Shown here in pieces: positions 8,399-16,581 of a stretch of 49,139 nt of DNA. The translations under genes were made by a program, and so were the position numbers. Positions within the stretch are counted from its first letter, which is position 1; the number at the start of each line of letters is the position of its first letter. The notes below the pieces were generated by a model. The model did no database searches. It saw only the letters and a program-made list of their open reading frames with translations, and was not told where the DNA came from. Origin of the DNA: Acidobacteriaceae bacterium (GTDB lineage Bacteria; Acidobacteriota; Terriglobia; Terriglobales; Acidobacteriaceae); NCBI GenBank assembly GCA_025355505.1, contig JANXZM010000037.1, positions 1-49,139 of the forward strand, written 5' to 3'.

Positions 8399-8728
8399 TC
8401 ATGTACCTCGATGTAAAGGTTGAACGAGCGTTCGGCGGGGAATTCGCTGGCGGAAGATTGATGCTGGCCGTTGGCGAAGTTCCGAGTGAACCTGGTGGTG
8501 CTGGAGCACGCTCGATTCCATTGGCTCGGGGAATAGCGCGGGAGAAATGTTGGAGCATTTTGTAGCGGTTGCGGGCAATGGCGCTGGGCGAGATGGCGCG
8601 GTGCGGTGCGGGCGGGCAAAGTGTGCAGGGCAGGGTACAGGCAAGATTTGCCGGGGACGCGGCCGGCGTCCGCCCGTTCCCCCCACAAAACTCGAAGGCT
8701 GCGGGCGAAGGCGCCCGCGCCACACGGA
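8399..8728. other. Intergenic region without a gene
   Basis: About 330 bases between two leftward genes. I see no coding potential on either strand beyond high-GC open frames, and no strong terminator. Short GC-rich inverted segments occur (for example GCGGGCGAAGGCGCCCGC at about 8701-8718). Confidence 0.5.
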
Positions 8729-9142
8729 CTATTTGTGGTTGTCGGCGGCTTGAGCTTCCGCGCGCGGAGTCATGGAAACGACGATGTACACGCGTTCTTT
8801 GTCGTCAAGGTCTTCGACGCGAAGCTTCATATGGTCCTTCTCGATGCGGAACTGAGCCTTTTCGCCGACAGGCAGTAGGGTGGGGTGTTTGTCGTCCTTG
8901 GGGCGAATGCGGTAGATGATGCGGTTGGTCTGCAAGAGATATTCCTGGCAGAGCAAGGTGTGCATTTTCTGGTGGGCGGAATCAGTGCCGATAATCTCGC
9001 CGGCTAAACTCTTGGCGCTCTTCTGGTCGGTGCCGCATTCGACGGAGTCCATCTGGAGGAGCGTGCCGGACTGCGGAGATTGATGGTCCCGGGCGTAGGT
9101 AAAGGTTGCGCAAAGCAAAGCGAACAATGCAATTCGTTTCAT
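8729..9142 (-). CDS. Small secreted protein of unknown function
   Basis: 137 residues beginning MKRIALFALLCATFTYARDH, a short Sec signal peptide with likely cleavage near TYA-RDH. The mature part has two cysteines (in VECGTD and LLCQEYLL) that could form a disulfide, and otherwise alternates beta-strand-like segments (RIIYRIRPKDD, AQFRIEKDHMKLRV, RVYIVVSM). I recall similar small secreted proteins in Acidobacteriota but cannot name a family. The ATG at 9142 is preceded by AGGAG in the leftward sense. It is transcribed divergently from mbfA, with 341 bases between them. Confidence 0.75.
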   Translation of the reverse strand: MKRIALFALLCATFTYARDHQSPQSGTLLQMDSVECGTDQKSAKSLAGEIIGTDSAHQKMHTLLCQEYLLQTNRIIYRIRPKDDKHPTLLPVGEKAQFRIEKDHMKLRVEDLDDKERVYIVVSMTPRAEAQAADNHK

Positions 9143-9483
9143 AAGTCTCCTAGCGGGGTAAATGTAATTAGACCCGATTAGGGAGCGGCGGGGAATGTTA
9201 CGAAAGTGCTGAGACAGTTAGGACTGTATCATGACTGCCCTACCAGGACTCCGTTGGCAACACTGGAGGTATGCGGGGTGACCCTCAGCGGCTAAAGCCG
9301 GCGCGCCTTTCAAAACAAGCTCGAAAGCTGAGTGTTTCCGCAGACTTGCAATGCCGCTTGTGTGGCGGGATCTGACGGGATGGCGGAAGCCGCGCCCCTT
9401 CAAAGCTATTTGGAACCACTTTAATTTGAGTCTCCCTGAAACTCGATCTTGAAACGAAATCCAGAAACAGTACACTTGTTGGC
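9143..9483. other. Divergent intergenic region
   Basis: 341 bases between the small secreted protein (leftward) and mbfA (rightward). No gene is seen. It contains CAGCGGCTAAAGCCGGCGCG (9289-9308), a member of the CTAAAG-centred palindromic repeats dispersed through this window. I looked for a Fur or Irr-like iron box before mbfA and could not point to a convincing one. Confidence 0.4.
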
Positions 9484-10440
9484 ATGGCGCGAAACTTCAA
9501 AGATTTGTCGGAGCGCGAGATATTGGCGCTGGCGGTTTCATCGGAGGAAGAAGATGGCCGGGTGTATGCGGATTTTGCGGAGGGGCTGCGGGAGACGTAC
9601 CCGGCCACGGCCAAGCTGTTCGATGACATGGGCGCCGAGGAGTCGGGGCACCGGGCATCGCTGATTGCGACTTATCGGGAGCGATTTGGGGAACACATAC
9701 CGCTGATCCGGCGGCAGGATGTGAAGGGGTTTGTGCAGCGGCGGCCGTTTTGGCTGACGCGACCTCTGAAGATTTCGGAGGTGCGGAAGCAAGCGGAGAT
9801 CATGGAACTGGAGACGCGCCAGTTCTATCAGAAGGCGATCGGGCAGGTGACGGATGCGGGGATACGGAAACTGTTGGGCGATTTGGAAGAGGTGGAGCGC
9901 AAGCACCAGATGACGGCGGAGGCGATGTCGGTGAGCATCACGCGGACGGCGGAGAAGACGGAGGAGGAAGCGCAGCGACGCCTGTTTGTTTTGCAGATAG
10001 TTCAGCCGGGGCTGGCCGGGCTGATGGATGGGTCGGTTTCGACGCTGGCACCGGTGTTCGCGGCGGCGTTTGCCACGAAGAGCAGCAATGATGCTTTTTT
10101 AGTGGGCCTCGCGGCATCGATCGGCGCGGGAATCTCGATGGCCTTCGCGGAGGCGCTATCGGATGACGGATCGCTGACAGGGCGCGGGCGTCCGATGCTG
10201 CGCGGTGCGGTCACGGGATTAATGACAGCGGCGGGCGGGATTGGGCACACGCTTCCTTTCTTGATGAAAGACTTTCACGTCGCATTTATTTCGGCGGTGA
10301 TTATCGTGGCGGTGGAACTGGCGACGATTGCGTGGATTCGGAATCGGTACATGGATACTCCCCTACTGTCGGCGGCGTTTCAGGTGGTAGTGGGGGGAGT
10401 GCTGGTGTTTGCGGTGGGGATATGGATTGGGAGCTCGTGA
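9484..10440 (+). CDS. mbfA: Membrane-bound ferritin MbfA (rubrerythrin-VIT1 fusion iron exporter)
   Basis: A fusion of an N-terminal ferritin-like (rubrerythrin) di-iron domain of about 160 residues to a VIT1/CCC1-type membrane domain. In alpha-proteobacteria this architecture exports iron and protects against iron and peroxide stress. The di-iron ligands are recognisable: Glu22/Glu23 ([13 protein letters not shown]), the ExxH pair in EESGHRA (Glu53, His56), a Glu in [12 protein letters not shown] (105-110) and EEVERKHQ (Glu138, His141). The membrane part begins near [20 protein letters not shown] (174-193), the VIT1 signature helix, and has about five segments ending at IWIGSS. The length of 318 residues is normal for MbfA. 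No ribosome site is obvious before the ATG. Confidence 0.92.
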   Translation: MARNFKDLSEREILALAVSSEEEDGRVYADFAEGLRETYPATAKLFDDMGAEESGHRASLIATYRERFGEHIPLIRRQDVKGFVQRRPFWLTRPLKISEVRKQAEIMELETRQFYQKAIGQVTDAGIRKLLGDLEEVERKHQMTAEAMSVSITRTAEKTEEEAQRRLFVLQIVQPGLAGLMDGSVSTLAPVFAAAFATKSSNDAFLVGLAASIGAGISMAFAEALSDDGSLTGRGRPMLRGAVTGLMTAAGGIGHTLPFLMKDFHVAFISAVIIVAVELATIAWIRNRYMDTPLLSAAFQVVVGGVLVFAVGIWIGSS

Positions 10441-10584
10441 GGGAGTTTGTAATTGGGTAATTTGAAGGGCGCGTCGGCAGTGAACCGTGCCTGAGCTGAG
10501 TGCGGGGACTTAAGCAACACCTCCGCCCACGCAGGCGCTTTGACGGGGCGACTGGGCCATCTAAAGAACCAGGAGGTAACCAAA

Positions 10585-11196
10585 TTGAGTAATGCCGACT
10601 TCAAGCAGAAGGCCAAGGAGTATCTGCGGACCATCCACGCGGAGATTCTGGATTTAGCCACAGACAGCGATATTTTGTGGAGATTTCAAAAAGAGGTCAT
10701 GCAGCGCAACGCGCGTTTGCTGAAGATACGAAGCCCATTTATCGACATGCTCAATTGCTCGTATGCCCACGCCACAGCCGCGAGGATTAGGCGTTTAACC
10801 GACCGGCATAAAGACTGCATTTCACTAGCCAAACTCCTGGATGAACTTCAGAATCACCCAGCCTTGCTCATACGTCAGCTAGGTGTTGAGAACATGGTGA
10901 ACAGAGTCAGCAGAGGGGAGCTTCAAAAAGATTTGATGGACCTTGACGCTGCATGCCGTCCCGTGACCGACTACGTTGACAAGCATGTTGCCCACCACGA
11001 TAAAAGACCAAGATCCGCTGTCCCTAAACCTAGAGTTGTGAATGCCGCGATCGACAAACTGATTGAAATATTCAAAAAATACTACCCTTCGCTCATCGGG
11101 TCTGACACCGACGTCGTTGTTGTGCCCTATCTAGAAGGGCCGCTCGCTGTATTCCGCTTTGCGTGGTTGCCGGAAGAATCAACTACTTCACGCTGA
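10585..11196 (+). CDS. Putative HEPN/AbiU2-like protein
   Basis: A mostly helical protein of 203 residues. The arrangement LNCSYAHATAARIRRLTDRH, then DCISLAKLLDEL, then DYVDKHVAHHDKRP resembles, from memory, the AbiU2 group of HEPN proteins, which are RNases or their relatives in phage defence and toxin-antitoxin loci. The catalytic Rx4-6H motif is not clean: the histidines at 137/138 are there, but the expected arginine position looks like Lys133, so activity is uncertain. The start is TTG at 10585, backed by a near-perfect AGGAGGT at 10571-10577, seven bases upstream. Base composition is lower in GC than its neighbours, suggesting transfer. Its end overlaps the convergent methyltransferase gene by 14 bases. 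No partner antitoxin is adjacent. Confidence 0.5.
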   Translation: MSNADFKQKAKEYLRTIHAEILDLATDSDILWRFQKEVMQRNARLLKIRSPFIDMLNCSYAHATAARIRRLTDRHKDCISLAKLLDELQNHPALLIRQLGVENMVNRVSRGELQKDLMDLDAACRPVTDYVDKHVAHHDKRPRSAVPKPRVVNAAIDKLIEIFKKYYPSLIGSDTDVVVVPYLEGPLAVFRFAWLPEESTTSR

Positions 11197-12175
11197 TCTG
11201 GTCGTGGTCGTAATATTCGTAGGCTGACATTGGTTTCGTGCCACCTTTTTTCCAGATACGGCTTTCCGCAGGAAGCTTACCCAGAACTCTCGCCATCTCT
11301 CTCACGTGCATGGCGACCGATCCGCAGCAGGAGCCGATGTAGTTGATGCCGATTTCTTTGGCTTGCAGCGCGTAGTCTCCCATTTGTTTGCGAGTTAGTT
11401 GGAGCGGGTCGAGGGCGTAGGGGAATTCAGGGAGGCTGGTGAAGTCGGGCTTGTCTTTCGGGGTGTTATAGGCGACGGGTTGGCAGGCTAGATAGCCGTC
11501 GACAGCTTTGCGCATTTGTTCCATGGGGCCGAGTATGTGCTGCGGGGGGCGGAGACAATTCATGCCTACGATGTCGGCCCCGGCGTCAAATAGAGTTTTG
11601 GCGGCCGTGGCGGCGTTGATGCCCTCGGCGGTCTCATCTTTGTTTTCGAAGCAGATGGTGACCATAACGGGGAGTCCGGTTTTCTTGGCGCGCTCGACGC
11701 AGAGGAGTGCTTCGCCTAACCAGGAAAAGGTCTCTCCGATGATGAAGTCGACGCCTTCTTCGCACTGGACTTTGAGTTGTTCATCAAAAGTTTGACGAAC
11801 TCGGTCGGCGGAAGTGGGGCTGTTGGGCCCGTACATCCACGTGAGGCTTAGATTGCCCGCGACTAAGCATTGGTCGCCAGCTACTTCTTTGGCGACGCGG
11901 ACGGCGGAGCGGTTGATATCCTCTACGCGGTCTTCGAGGCCGACGGTGGCCAGTTTGTCGCGGCTGGCGTAGAAGGTTAGGGCCTGGAGGACTTCGGCCC
12001 CGGCTTCGCGCATCTCGACGTGCATTTCGCGGAGGGCGTTGGGGTAGATGATGGCAACTTCTGGAGTGAAGGGACCGGGGCGAACCCATCCGCGTTTTTC
12101 CAGTTCGAGTAAGTAGCCGCCGTCACCCAGGACGGGGCCGTGCTTCAGGCGTTCGAGAATACCTAGCTTGGGCAT
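11183..12175 (-). CDS. Betaine-homocysteine S-methyltransferase-like enzyme
   Basis: A 330-residue zinc-dependent methyltransferase of the homocysteine S-methyltransferase fold, closest in style to BHMT: it would move a methyl group from glycine betaine or a similar donor to homocysteine. Zinc ligands are Cys207 (IVGMNCLRPP) and Cys283/Cys284 (YIGSCCGSVA); LGDGGYLLELEKRGW at 17-31 is the BHMT-like start of the barrel. The ATG at 12175 has AGGAG five bases upstream. It lies 23 bases after the DinB gene, so both are probably one transcript, downstream of two FAD oxidoreductases and opposite a choline-monooxygenase-like gene. That context supports a methylated-amine donor, but selenocysteine or S-methylmethionine substrates are not excluded. 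Confidence 0.82.
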   Translation of the reverse strand: MPKLGILERLKHGPVLGDGGYLLELEKRGWVRPGPFTPEVAIIYPNALREMHVEMREAGAEVLQALTFYASRDKLATVGLEDRVEDINRSAVRVAKEVAGDQCLVAGNLSLTWMYGPNSPTSADRVRQTFDEQLKVQCEEGVDFIIGETFSWLGEALLCVERAKKTGLPVMVTICFENKDETAEGINAATAAKTLFDAGADIVGMNCLRPPQHILGPMEQMRKAVDGYLACQPVAYNTPKDKPDFTSLPEFPYALDPLQLTRKQMGDYALQAKEIGINYIGSCCGSVAMHVREMARVLGKLPAESRIWKKGGTKPMSAYEYYDHDQISVK

Positions 12176-12198
12176 AAGTGCTCCTGTTTTAGATGGGG

Positions 12199-12708
12199 TC
12201 ATTTGGTTGGTGTTAGGATGCGCTCGATTTGTTGGATATGGTTGACGTCGTGTCCGGCTACCATGCGGACGATGTGCTCGATAGATTCCTGGCCGCGCTC
12301 GGCGTGCTGGCCGTAGTGCTTCCACTGTTTGAGGGAAAGCGATTTCAGGAGCGCTAGATTTGCCTCGCGCATGACGCGGTGCAGTTCGATGGACTTGCGG
12401 GGATCGCGTTTCTCGTAGTGTCCGGCGACGACCCAGGCGTTCTGATCATAGGCCTGGACGGAAGTTCCGGGGGCTCCGAGGATGGAGCGCATGCGCCAGC
12501 CGATTACGATTTCGACGTCGGCGAAGTGAGCGAAGATTTCGGCGACGGACCATTTGCCGGGTGCGGGGTGCTTGCGGAGTTTGGCTGTGGGTACGCCTTT
12601 GACGAGGCGAGCTAGTTTCTTGTTGGTGGCGGATTGGAGTTCGATTGGGTCTTGTCCCTGGGCGTTGGCCAGGATGCGCCGCGTGTATTGTTGAGCGGTT
12701 TCGGACAT
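12199..12708 (-). CDS. DinB-family metal-binding protein
   Basis: A 169-residue four-helix-bundle protein of the DinB/YfiT superfamily. The typical N-terminal signature KLRKHPAPGKWSVAEIFAHF is followed by a conserved metal-binding histidine (AHFADVE), and the C-terminal GHDVNHIQQIERI supplies the other two histidines of the usual triad. Family members include thiol (bacillithiol, mycothiol) transferases and many proteins of unknown function; the thiol and substrate here cannot be told. GGAGAG sits just upstream of the ATG at 12708. It directly precedes the BHMT-like gene. Confidence 0.87.
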   Translation of the reverse strand: MSETAQQYTRRILANAQGQDPIELQSATNKKLARLVKGVPTAKLRKHPAPGKWSVAEIFAHFADVEIVIGWRMRSILGAPGTSVQAYDQNAWVVAGHYEKRDPRKSIELHRVMREANLALLKSLSLKQWKHYGQHAERGQESIEHIVRMVAGHDVNHIQQIERILTPTK

Positions 12709-12753
12709 TTGGACTCTCCTTTCTGGAGCAGCCCCTAAAGGGGCGTCATATTT

Positions 12754-12787
12754 CCAGTAGAGGCGCGGCTTGTCGCGTCTCTACTGG
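12754..12787. repeat. Dispersed palindrome, GTAGAGACG family
   Basis: CCAGTAGAGGCGCG and CGCGTCTCTACTGG form a 14-base stem with one mismatch. Two relatives lie at 41641-41674 and 48196-48223. Just left, GCCCCTAAAGGGGC (about 12731-12744) is another short palindrome. Confidence 0.75.
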
Positions 12788-12868
12788 CGGAAGGTGCCGC
12801 TGCTGACAGCGCTGCCGGTTTCTGCTTGGCTTGGACGGGCGGGGACGCCGGTAACTTTATGGCATGGC

Positions 12869-14104
12869 CTAGTCATCTTTGTACTCGTAATCTGCTTTGA
12901 TGGGGTGGCCCTGCTGGAAGCGCTCGGGGTGGAACGGAGTTATGTCTACCGTTGTTGCTTTGCCGTCTAGAATTAGTTCGGACATTACTAGGCCTATGGC
13001 GGGGGAGATTTTGAAGCCCATGCCGGAAAAGCCGGCGCATAGGTATAAGGCTTCTACTCCAGGCACTTGGCCTAGCAGCGGGCGCAAGTCGGGAGTTACA
13101 TCGTAGACGCCGGTTACGCCTCGCATTACCTGGGCGGATTCGAGTTTGGGAAGGCGGCGAGCGGCTCGTTCGATAATTTCTTCTAAGTCGGTTTCGGAGG
13201 GGCGCTGGGGGAAGTTGTCGGGGTCAATGGGGCGCTTACCGTAGAAATCGCCGACCAGGAATTTGTCGCTGGCATCGGAACGGAAGTATGTAGCGGTGAC
13301 GGAGTCAATGCAGGCCGCGCCGGGCTTCATGGTGGGCGCATTCTTTAGGATGGCTACCTGGTGGAGTTCGGATTCTATGGGCGGATCGAAGCCGGTGGAG
13401 AGGAAGAGTGGACGCGTCCAGGGGCCGGTGGCGACGATGACTACGGGGGCGTGGAGTTCGCCGTGATCGGTTTGTACGCCGCGGATGCGTCCGGCCTCGA
13501 TGAGGAAACTGGTGGCGCAAGTTTTGGAGAGATAGGTGGCGCCTAAGTCGCGCGCGCGGGTTAGGAAATCGTTAGCGACTACGTTACCGTCGCCGTAACC
13601 GGAGTCGGGTTCATAGGCGGCTAAGTCTACTTCGTCCACTTGCCAGTCGGGTTCAAGTTGTTTGAGTTGATGGCGATCGATGAGATGGACGTTTGCGCCG
13701 AGATTTGTTTGCATGGCTACATTTTGTTTCAGCGCTTCGGATTCGCCGGGGTGAACGATACGGACGAATCCGGTTTTGCGGAATTCGCCGGGCACGCCGA
13801 CTATGTCGCGCCAGTGCTGGAAGATTTTGAGGCTGACGAGGGCGAGTTGGACTTCGGGGGGAAAGCTGTAATGCATGCGGACTAGGGCGGAGGAGCGTCC
13901 GCTGCCGCCGCTTCCGGCGTGGTCTTTGTCGAGGACGGCGATGCGACCGGCGTTGCGGCGGGCCAGATGGAAAGCGATGGAAGCTCCCATGACGCCGGCG
14001 CCGAGGACGATGAAGTCGGCGGTTTTGGGGAGGCGGTCCGAGGAGCGCTGCGAAGCTTCGCTTGGCGTGGACGGGCGAGGACGCCCGTCGCTCCCCGTGC
14101 TCAT
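12869..14104 (-). CDS. FAD-dependent amine oxidoreductase (DAO/sarcosine oxidase family)
   Basis: A 411-residue flavoprotein of the D-amino-acid oxidase/SolA/sarcosine-oxidase superfamily (COG0665), which oxidises secondary or tertiary amines. The FAD dinucleotide-binding motif is at about 32-40 (VLGAGVMGAS), with the adjacent acidic residue in VLDKDHAGSGGSGRSS. The C-terminal signature is RPLLGQVPGVEALYLCAGFS, with GMGFKISPAIG after it. The first 25 residues are Ser/Arg-rich and atypical. The start ATG overlaps the stop of the preceding gene (ATGA) and has AGGAGG seven bases upstream, so it is co-translated with it. With the BHMT-like and choline-monooxygenase-like genes nearby, dimethylglycine or sarcosine is the most attractive substrate (inference). 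Confidence 0.88.
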   Translation of the reverse strand: MSTGSDGRPRPSTPSEASQRSSDRLPKTADFIVLGAGVMGASIAFHLARRNAGRIAVLDKDHAGSGGSGRSSALVRMHYSFPPEVQLALVSLKIFQHWRDIVGVPGEFRKTGFVRIVHPGESEALKQNVAMQTNLGANVHLIDRHQLKQLEPDWQVDEVDLAAYEPDSGYGDGNVVANDFLTRARDLGATYLSKTCATSFLIEAGRIRGVQTDHGELHAPVVIVATGPWTRPLFLSTGFDPPIESELHQVAILKNAPTMKPGAACIDSVTATYFRSDASDKFLVGDFYGKRPIDPDNFPQRPSETDLEEIIERAARRLPKLESAQVMRGVTGVYDVTPDLRPLLGQVPGVEALYLCAGFSGMGFKISPAIGLVMSELILDGKATTVDITPFHPERFQQGHPIKADYEYKDD

Positions 14105-15729
14105 GCTACGGCCTCCTTGAACTTGCCTTTTTTCAAATCGCGCAGGACTTGGTGAGCGGAGTTGTGGCCGGGGGCTCCGGTGACGCCGCCACCGGGATGG
14201 GCTCCGGCGCCGCATAAGTAGAGGCCGGCGATGGGGGTGCGGTACTGAGACCATCCGGGTACGGGGCGGTTGAAGAACAATTGTTCAAGATTTAAGTCGC
14301 CGTGGAAGATGTTGCCTTCGGTGAGTCCGTAGGTGCGTTCCAGATCGAGGGGGGTGAGAACCTGGCGGGCTACGATTGCAGTTGGAACGTTGGGCGCGTA
14401 TTCGGCGATCTTCTTCACTACGCGGTCGCCAAGTAGTTCGCGATTTTCGTCCCATGTGCCCTGGCGAAGTTTGTAGGGGACATACTGCACGAAGCAGGTC
14501 ATGACGTGTTTGCCAGCGGGTGCGAGAGATGGGTCGGCGTTGGAAGCGATTACGCAATCGACCCAGAGTTGTTCGGGAATTTCTCCGAACTTGGCGATGT
14601 CGTAACAGCGCTCGGCAAATTCCAGCGAGGGGACCAGGGTGAAAAGCGACCGCTGCTGGGGAGCGTAGCTTGCGGGGGCGCCGGTAAAGCGCGGCTCTTC
14701 GGCGAGGACCATGTTGACTTTGGCGCAGGGTCCGTCCATTTTGATGCCGCGAATGGCGCGAACGAAATCGGCGGGGAGATCGCGCTCCGGGACCATGCCG
14801 AGGAAAGTGCGTTTGGGATCGGCGTTGGAGAGCACGACACGGGCTCGAATTTCGGCGCCGTCTTCGAGAACTACGGCACGCACTCTTCCATGGCGCGAAT
14901 CGATCTGCTGAACCGGGGCGCTGGTGCAGATTTCGGCTCCGAAGGTTCGGGCCGCTTTGGCCATGGCGTTGGTGATGGATCCCATTCCGCCCATGACGTG
15001 TCCGTAGAAGCCTTGCTGGTCGTGCTCGCCGCCGCTTAGTAAGTGGAAGAGCAGGCCGAGAGCGGTGCCGGGTTGGTATGGACCTCCGTGTTTTCCGTAA
15101 ACGTTGTTGGCTAGAAACAGCGTTTTCACTTTTTCGGATTCGTAGTTGCGGTCGAGGAAGTCGCCTAGGCTGCCGGTTAAAAACGAGACCAATTGAGAGA
15201 TTTCGGTGGTTGATATCCCGCGAAATCGTTTGCCGGTACGGAACAGGTCTGACCATCCGTCGAAAGATTGGGTGCCGGGTTCGGGCGGCGGCTCGAGAAA
15301 GAATGGTTGGAGATAGCGGGCTAGTTTCTTGAGAAGATCGTCGACGCGGACAAAAGTTTCGGCGTCTTTGGGGGAAATCTTGCGGAGTTCTTCGACGACT
15401 TGGTTGCGATTGGACCACCAGGAGACGAGATGGCCGTCGGGAAAAGGGACCTGGAGGGCAGGATCGCAGGGGACCATGCGGAGACCGTGATCGGCGAGAT
15501 GGAGGTCGCGGATGACTTCGGGGCGGAGCATGCTGGCGATGTAGGAAGTGGTGGAAGCGCGGCAGTCGGGGGCGATCTGTTCGGTGACACAGCAACCGCC
15601 GACAATGTCGCGGCGTTCGAGGACGAGGGTGGAGTATCCGGCGCGAGCGAGATACGCGGCGGCGGTGAGGCCGTTGTGGCCGGCGCCGATAATGACGGCG
15701 TCGTAAATTGAGTTTAGGCGGCTAGGCAT
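14101..15729 (-). CDS. Phytoene-dehydrogenase-related FAD oxidoreductase (PYROXD2-like)
   Basis: A 542-residue flavoprotein of COG1233, the family of phytoene desaturases and the PYROXD2 group. The FAD fold begins at once (DAVIIGAGHNGLTAAAYLAR), followed by VLERRDIVGGCCVTE. The C-terminus carries the second FAD motif (GLYLCGAGAHPGGGVTGAPG). It has neither signal peptide nor membrane anchor, and no carotenoid genes are near, so a carotenoid role is unlikely; the true substrate is unknown. The ATG at 15729 lies only three bases beyond a TTGACC-GAT-GGTCAA palindrome that would cover its ribosome site. It is transcribed divergently from the TetR gene and translationally coupled to the next flavoprotein. 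Confidence 0.87.
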   Translation of the reverse strand: MPSRLNSIYDAVIIGAGHNGLTAAAYLARAGYSTLVLERRDIVGGCCVTEQIAPDCRASTTSYIASMLRPEVIRDLHLADHGLRMVPCDPALQVPFPDGHLVSWWSNRNQVVEELRKISPKDAETFVRVDDLLKKLARYLQPFFLEPPPEPGTQSFDGWSDLFRTGKRFRGISTTEISQLVSFLTGSLGDFLDRNYESEKVKTLFLANNVYGKHGGPYQPGTALGLLFHLLSGGEHDQQGFYGHVMGGMGSITNAMAKAARTFGAEICTSAPVQQIDSRHGRVRAVVLEDGAEIRARVVLSNADPKRTFLGMVPERDLPADFVRAIRGIKMDGPCAKVNMVLAEEPRFTGAPASYAPQQRSLFTLVPSLEFAERCYDIAKFGEIPEQLWVDCVIASNADPSLAPAGKHVMTCFVQYVPYKLRQGTWDENRELLGDRVVKKIAEYAPNVPTAIVARQVLTPLDLERTYGLTEGNIFHGDLNLEQLFFNRPVPGWSQYRTPIAGLYLCGAGAHPGGGVTGAPGHNSAHQVLRDLKKGKFKEAVA

Positions 15730-15732
15730 GTG

Positions 15733-15747
15733 TTGACCGATGGTCAA
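15733..15747 (-). promoter_or_regulatory. TetR operator 1 (before the flavoprotein transcript)
   Basis: TTGACCGATGGTCAA is a perfect six-base palindrome (TTGACC / GGTCAA) around a GAT centre. It lies three bases upstream of the leftward start codon at 15729. Its near-identical twin at 15834-15848 is exactly 101 bases away, and a TetR gene follows, so both are almost certainly that regulator's sites. Confidence 0.8.
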
Positions 15748-15833
15748 AATTAAGAAAGGCCCCGGTTGAAGAAAATAGCGAAAGCCCACGAAAAAAGCCA
15801 TTGAAAAATGGTTTGTTAGTGCTGTATCTTTCG

Positions 15834-15848
15834 TTGACCGAAGGTCAA
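15834..15848 (+). promoter_or_regulatory. TetR operator 2 (before the TetR gene)
   Basis: TTGACCGAAGGTCAA, the second copy of the palindrome, ends 22 bases before the tetR start codon at 15871. Binding here would give autoregulation of the TetR-Rieske transcript, while the twin site controls the opposite transcript. Confidence 0.8.
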
Positions 15849-15870
15849 AGAACCGGGGAGGAGTTGGGCC

Positions 15871-16581
15871 ATGGAAGGAATTGCAAGCAGTCTGGCGAAA
15901 CCGACGCAGATGAGGCGGGACGGGAAGTTGCGTCCGCGATCGGAAGCGAAGCGGGCGCGGATCGTGGAGGTAGCGATCCGGCATTTTGCGGAGCGCGGGT
16001 ATAGCGCGGCGCGGGTGGAAGATATTGCAGCGCAGTTGGGCATTGCCAAGGGGTCGGTGTTTCAGCACTTCAAGAGCAAGGATGGGTTGTTTTTCGAGGC
16101 GTACAAGAAGGCGGTGACGTCGTTCCCGAAATATATGCAGGCTCCGGCGGCGGTGCAGGAGCGGGGATTGTTTGAAATGCTGCGGTACTGGCTGGGGCGC
16201 ACGGAGAATATGGTGCGGGATAACTGGTCGTCATACCGAATCTATCTGGTGGGCAATTATGGAACGGATCTGGCGCTCCGGCGGGAGATCAACCGATTTC
16301 TGGTGGCGGAAGATCCTTACGGATGGCGTGATTTTGTGAGCTACGGAGTGAAGCGGGGGGAGTTAAGGACGGATCTGGATGTGGACCTGATGGGGTCGAT
16401 CCTGGAATGGACGATGGACCGGTTTCAGGATGCGCTGCTCACGGAGGAGTTGGATCCGGGACTGTTTCGGAAGTCAGGACCGGTTCCGGAGGAGAAAGAG
16501 GCGCGGATTGAACAGTTTGTGGAATTGTTGCGGCGTGCGATCGGTTCGGAAAAAGTACAGGCGGCGGGGAAGAAAGCATGA
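15871..16581 (+). CDS. TetR/AcrR-family transcriptional regulator
   Basis: A 236-residue repressor-type protein. The N-terminal TetR helix-turn-helix is plain: KRARIVEVAIRHFAERGYSA, VEDIAAQLGIAKGSVFQHF, then KSKDGLFFEAY (about residues 28-80). The rest is a helical ligand-binding domain with no recognisable ligand clue. A GGGGAGG ribosome site precedes the ATG. The stop overlaps the start of the Rieske oxygenase gene (ATGA), so regulator and enzyme are made from one transcript. Two matching palindromes in the divergent promoter are its likely operators. Its inducer is probably a substrate of the cluster (inference). Confidence 0.95.
   Translation: MEGIASSLAKPTQMRRDGKLRPRSEAKRARIVEVAIRHFAERGYSAARVEDIAAQLGIAKGSVFQHFKSKDGLFFEAYKKAVTSFPKYMQAPAAVQERGLFEMLRYWLGRTENMVRDNWSSYRIYLVGNYGTDLALRREINRFLVAEDPYGWRDFVSYGVKRGELRTDLDVDLMGSILEWTMDRFQDALLTEELDPGLFRKSGPVPEEKEARIEQFVELLRRAIGSEKVQAAGKKA

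Noticed and set aside
14285-15595. A second leftward open frame inside the PYROXD2-like gene
   Set aside because: Same strand, other frame, Arg/Pro-rich; the flavoprotein frame has both FAD motifs.
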